From Micromonospora halophytica (GTDB lineage Bacteria; Actinomycetota; Actinomycetes; Mycobacteriales; Micromonosporaceae), in the NCBI RefSeq assembly GCF_900090245.1, contig NZ_FMDN01000003.1, positions 310,001-374,000 of the forward strand: a DNA stretch of 64,000 nt. Reading direction: 5' to 3'. The position numbers and the translations under genes were made by a program. Shown here piece by piece: positions 61,203 through 64,000 of the stretch. Position 1 is the stretch's first letter, and every line of letters starts with the position of its first letter. The notes below the pieces were generated by a model. It searched no databases and was not told the DNA's origin. It worked only from the letters and a program-made list of their open reading frames with translations.

Positions 61203-62171
61203 GTGGATCTCGACGCGTACGTCGCCGAGCACGAACACGAGTGGCGGCGGCTGGACCAGCTCTGCGGCCGGCGGCGGCCGGACGCCGACGAGATCGACGA
61301 GCTGGTGGCGCTCTACCAGCGCACCGCCACCCACCTCTCCGCGCTGCGCAGCCGAGCGCCCGACCCGGCCCTGGTCAGCCGCCTCTCCCAGCTCGTGCTC
61401 CGGGCCCGGGCCCGGATCGCCGGCCGGCGTCGCCCGTCCTGGGCGGCGGTGGGCCGGTTCCTGACCGTCGGTTTCCCGGGGGCGGTCTACCGGGCGTGGC
61501 CCTGGTGGTGTGCGGTGTCGACCGGCTTCACCGCGCTCAGCTTCTTCCTGATCTGGTACGTCGCCGACAACCCGGACACCGCTGCGGCGTTCATCGGCCC
61601 GGAGGCGGCGGCCGACCTCGTCGACTCCGGCTTCGCCGGCTACTACACCGAGTTCTCCGCGCCGACCTTCGCCTTCCACCTCTGGACGCACAACGCCTGG
61701 ATCGCGGCCCAGTGCCTGGCCTCCGGGGTGCTCGTCGTGCCGGTGTTCTACCTGCTCTGGCAGAACGCGCTCAACGTCGGAGTGGTGGGCGGGGTGATGG
61801 TCTCCTACGGCCGGGCCGACGTCTTCTTCGGCCTGATCACCCCGCACGGGCTGCTCGAACTGACCGGGGTGTTCGTCGCTGCCGGGGTGGGGCTGCGGAC
61901 CGCCTGGGCGTGGATCTCGCCGCCGTCGCACCTGCCCCGGGGGCGGGCGGTGGCCGAGGCGGGCCGCTCGGCGATCCTGGTCGCCGTCGGCCTGGTCGGG
62001 CTCTTCGCCGTCTCCGCGCTGCTGGAGGCCTTCGTGACCCCGGCGCCGGTGCCGACCGCGCTGCGCGTGGGTGTCGGGGCTGCCGTCTGGCTGGGTTTCC
62101 TCGGGTACGTCGTCGTCCTCGGCCGCCGCGCGGTCCTCGCCGACCCCACCCGCCCCCTTTCCTGGCGTTGA
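61203..62171 (+). CDS. stage II sporulation protein M-like membrane protein
   Basis: 322 residues, five to six membrane segments after an N-terminal helical part (YVAEHEHEWRRLDQLCGRRR). SpoIIM-family hallmarks: FSAPTFAFHLWTHNAWIAAQ, FYLLWQNALNVGVVGGVMV and ITPHGLLELTGVFVAAGVGL. In Bacillus SpoIIM takes part in engulfment; in actinobacteria the relatives sit with RDD, DUF58 and MoxR genes, where their role is unknown. GTG 61203 with GGGGGAGGACGA ahead. Its stop lies in the left arm of a palindrome shared with the next gene. Confidence 0.9.
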   Translation: MDLDAYVAEHEHEWRRLDQLCGRRRPDADEIDELVALYQRTATHLSALRSRAPDPALVSRLSQLVLRARARIAGRRRPSWAAVGRFLTVGFPGAVYRAWPWWCAVSTGFTALSFFLIWYVADNPDTAAAFIGPEAAADLVDSGFAGYYTEFSAPTFAFHLWTHNAWIAAQCLASGVLVVPVFYLLWQNALNVGVVGGVMVSYGRADVFFGLITPHGLLELTGVFVAAGVGLRTAWAWISPPSHLPRGRAVAEAGRSAILVAVGLVGLFAVSALLEAFVTPAPVPTALRVGVGAAVWLGFLGYVVVLGRRAVLADPTRPLSWR

Positions 62172-62234
62172 CCATGAGGTTGGCGGCACCATCAGCCCAT
62201 CACCTTCGGGTCAACCCGGCCAGCCTCACGGTCA
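62169..62234. repeat. palindrome spanning the stop codons of two convergent genes (copy E)
   Basis: TGACCATGAGGTTGGC (62169-62184) and GCCAGCCTCACGGTCA (62219-62234) are an inverted repeat with two mismatches in 16. The outermost TGA of each arm is the stop codon of the SpoIIM-like gene (+) and the DUF58 gene (-). Probable bidirectional terminator, structurally like elements A-D but with other sequence. Confidence 0.7.
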
Positions 62235-63542
62235 GAGTTGGCCGAGGGCCTTGAGGCGGAGGTAGGTGTCGGCGACGGTAGGGGCCAGGCGGTCGGCCGG
62301 GGCGTCGACGACGGCTACGCCGTAGCGGGCCAGGGCGGCGCGTACCCGGCCCCGCTCGGCGAGCGCCCGCCAGCCGGCCGCCGCCGCGTACGCGTCGCCG
62401 GGGCGGGCCGGCTCGGCGGTGGTGAGTCCGGTGAGCACCGGATCGTGCACGGCCGCCACCACCACCCGGTGCCGGGCGGCCAGCCGGGGCAGCACCGGCA
62501 GCAGCCCCTCGCCCAGCGCACCCGGCTCCAGGGCGGTGAAGAGGACCACCAGGCTGCGCTGCCGCTCCCGGCGCAGGATCTCCCCGGCGATCAGCTCGAA
62601 GTCCGTCTCCACCAGGGCCGGTTGGAGCGGCGCGACCGCGGTCACCAGCCGGCTGAGCAGCGCCGGCCGGCCGCTGCCGGTCACCGTGGCCCGGATCGTG
62701 GCGTCCGCGGCGAGCAGGTCGACCCGGTCGCCGGCGCGGGCGGCCAGCGCGGTGAGCAGCAGCGCCGCGTCGATCGCGGTGTCCAGCCGGGGCTCGTCGC
62801 CGACCCGGACCGCCGAGGTGCGGCCGGTGTCCAGCACGCAGAGCAGTCGCCGGTCCCGCTCCGGCCGCCAGGTGCGCACCAGCACGTCGGCCCGGCGGGC
62901 GCTGGCCCGCCAGTCGATCGAGCGGACGTCGTCGCCGACCACGTACTCGCGGAGGGTGTCGAACTCGGTGCCCTGGCCCCGGCCCCGGGTCACCTGCGTG
63001 CCGTCGATCACCCGCAGCCGGGACAGCTTCTCCGGCAGGTGCCGGCGGGAGTCGAAGCGGGGCAGCACCCGCAGCGTCCAGGCCGGGGTGGCGGGCCGCC
63101 CGGCCCGCTGCCGGAAGGCCAGCCCCAGCGGCCCGTGCGAGCGCACCGTCAGGGCCACCGCCGGCCGGTCGCCGCGCCGGGTCGGGGTCAGCCGGCCGGG
63201 CAGCACCGCGGTCGCGCCGGGCGCCACCCGGGTCACCCGCTCCGGCGGTACGTCCGCGACCGCGCCCGCCGAGGGCACCCACGCGTCGCGCACCTGGGCG
63301 CGCAGCGTACGGCCGGAGGTGTTGGTCAGGCGCAGCGTGACGGTGGCGGTGCCGCCGAGGCGTACCGACCGGTCACCGTCGCGGGTGGCGGTGAGCGCGT
63401 GCAGCGGGGCGGCGAGCGCCCAGTCCAGGGCGCAGAGCAGCAGCACGGCGCCGGTCATCACCGCGACGCCGGAGAACGGGTCCGGCCAGACCGGCAGGGT
63501 CAGCGCGCCCACCAGCAGCAGGACGGCCGCCCGCCAGGTCAT
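62232..63542 (-). CDS. DUF58 domain-containing protein
   Basis: 436 residues. Two membrane segments at the N-terminus (WRAAVLLLVGALTLPVWPDP, then VAVMTGAVLLLCALDWALA), an Ig-like middle part, and the DUF58 core RGQGTEFDTLREYVVGDDVR then SIDWRASARRADVLVRTW followed by a von Willebrand A-like fold (LLCVLDTGRTS). Proteins of this type pair with MoxR AAA+ ATPases, possibly to assemble or insert metal- or membrane-linked complexes. ATG 63542 overlaps the MoxR stop (ATGA). Confidence 0.92.
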   Translation of the reverse strand: MTWRAAVLLLVGALTLPVWPDPFSGVAVMTGAVLLLCALDWALAAPLHALTATRDGDRSVRLGGTATVTLRLTNTSGRTLRAQVRDAWVPSAGAVADVPPERVTRVAPGATAVLPGRLTPTRRGDRPAVALTVRSHGPLGLAFRQRAGRPATPAWTLRVLPRFDSRRHLPEKLSRLRVIDGTQVTRGRGQGTEFDTLREYVVGDDVRSIDWRASARRADVLVRTWRPERDRRLLCVLDTGRTSAVRVGDEPRLDTAIDAALLLTALAARAGDRVDLLAADATIRATVTGSGRPALLSRLVTAVAPLQPALVETDFELIAGEILRRERQRSLVVLFTALEPGALGEGLLPVLPRLAARHRVVVAAVHDPVLTGLTTAEPARPGDAYAAAAGWRALAERGRVRAALARYGVAVVDAPADRLAPTVADTYLRLKALGQL

Positions 63543-64000
63543 CGCGGGGTCGGCACGGTGGCGAGCACCGTGTCCAGCACCGCGTCCACCCCGACGCCCT
63601 CCAGTTCCACCTCCGGGCGCAACCGCAGCCGGTGCCGCAGCGTCGGCCGGGCGGTCGCCTTGACGTCGTCCGGGGTGACGTGGTCCCGCCCGGCCAGCCA
63701 GGCCCACGCCTTGGCGGTGCTGAGCAGGGCCGTGGCGCCCCGGGGCGAGGCGCCCAGCTCCAGCGCCGGGGTGGCCCGGGTGGCCCGGCACAGGTCCACG
63801 ATGTAGGCGAGGACCGGCTCGGCGACGTACACCCGGCCGACCGACTCCCGCGCGGCGGCCAGGTCGGCCGCGGTGGCCACCGGCCGTACGCCGGCGGCGG
63901 CCAGGTCACGCGGGTCGAAGCCGGCGTGGTGGGCGCGCAGCACACCCAGCTCCTCGTCCCGGGTGGGCAGCGGCACGGTGAGCTTGAGCAGGAACCGGTC
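63539..64000 (-). CDS. MoxR family AAA+ ATPase, C-terminal part
   Basis: The gene runs off the right end; the visible 153 residues are the C-terminal lid region: DRFLLKLTVPLPTRDEELGV (sensor 2-like region starts), VYVAEPVLAYIVDLCRATRA, LELGASPRGATALLSTAKAW and HVTPDDVKATARPTLRHRL. This is diagnostic of MoxR proteins, chaperone-like ATPases that cooperate with DUF58 partners. The Walker motifs lie outside the window. Confidence 0.92.
   Translation of the reverse strand, partial: DRFLLKLTVPLPTRDEELGVLRAHHAGFDPRDLAAAGVRPVATAADLAAARESVGRVYVAEPVLAYIVDLCRATRATPALELGASPRGATALLSTAKAWAWLAGRDHVTPDDVKATARPTLRHRLRLRPEVELEGVGVDAVLDTVLATVPTPR

Overview
The window looks like the chromosome of a filamentous, high-GC actinomycete, most probably a Micromonosporaceae member such as Micromonospora. 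This is an inference from several signs: very high GC by eye, frequent GTG starts, a complete core of coenzyme F420 genes (fbiA, fbiB-like, fbiC), a sporulation-type WhiB, WXG100-type polymorphic toxins, and gene order. No rRNA, tRNA, CRISPR array, transposase or integrase was seen.

Core block, left part (1-21.0 kb): acyl-CoA dehydrogenase, small membrane protein, thioesterase, acetoacetyl-CoA synthetase, TIGR03089 protein, GT4 glycosyltransferase, manC, Nudix hydrolase, an unknown protein, an ArsR-like regulator, fbiA/fbiB, a membrane protein, FO synthase (fbiC), a Tat-signal/DUF4331 secreted pair, whiB, a degenerate zincin-like protein and a DUF3499 protein. Core block, right part (52.8-64 kb): manB, Trm112-like protein, SIS isomerase-like protein, CDF transporter, manA, ahcY, RDD protein, SpoIIM-like protein, DUF58 and MoxR. 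The order manC - fbiA/fbiB - whiB - zincin-like - DUF3499 - manB - SIS - manA - ahcY is recognisable from other actinobacteria (M. tuberculosis Rv3264c to Rv3248c), so DUF3499 and manB are normally close neighbours.

Accessory insert (about 21.1-52.8 kb): this separates the two core parts. It starts with a polyamine utilisation cluster: FAD oxidase, class III aminotransferase and Lrp regulator on the minus strand, divergent from potD-potA-potB-potC, a second FAD oxidase, a saccharopine-dehydrogenase-like enzyme and agmatinase, all with overlapping stop/start codons. It continues with an AbiEi/DUF559 nuclease-like protein, a secreted subtilase with two P-domains, a YtrA-type GntR/ABC exporter operon, and a second catabolic set (gabT, aminobutyraldehyde dehydrogenase, divergent aldehyde dehydrogenase). 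Together the imported polyamines could be oxidised or transaminated to aminobutyraldehyde, GABA and succinate. Next is a toxin locus: a YwqJ-type deaminase/SUKH-3 fusion divergent from a YbaB-like protein, a WXG100-like protein, a 1476-residue polymorphic toxin with both a papain-like glutamine deamidase domain and a C-terminal RelA/SpoT-like domain, and a translationally coupled immunity candidate. Endonuclease V and a secreted Pro-rich protein close the insert.

Between the genes a striking composite element recurs: a C-rich tract, a 57-69 bp palindromic core (often GATCTTGCA...TGCAAGATC), then a G-rich tract. It occurs four times, and a fifth related palindrome overlaps the stop codons of two convergent genes. 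These may be bidirectional terminators, a miniature mobile element, or both. Starts were chosen by ribosome-binding sites, stop/start overlaps and family length; all functional statements rest on motif recognition without database searches.
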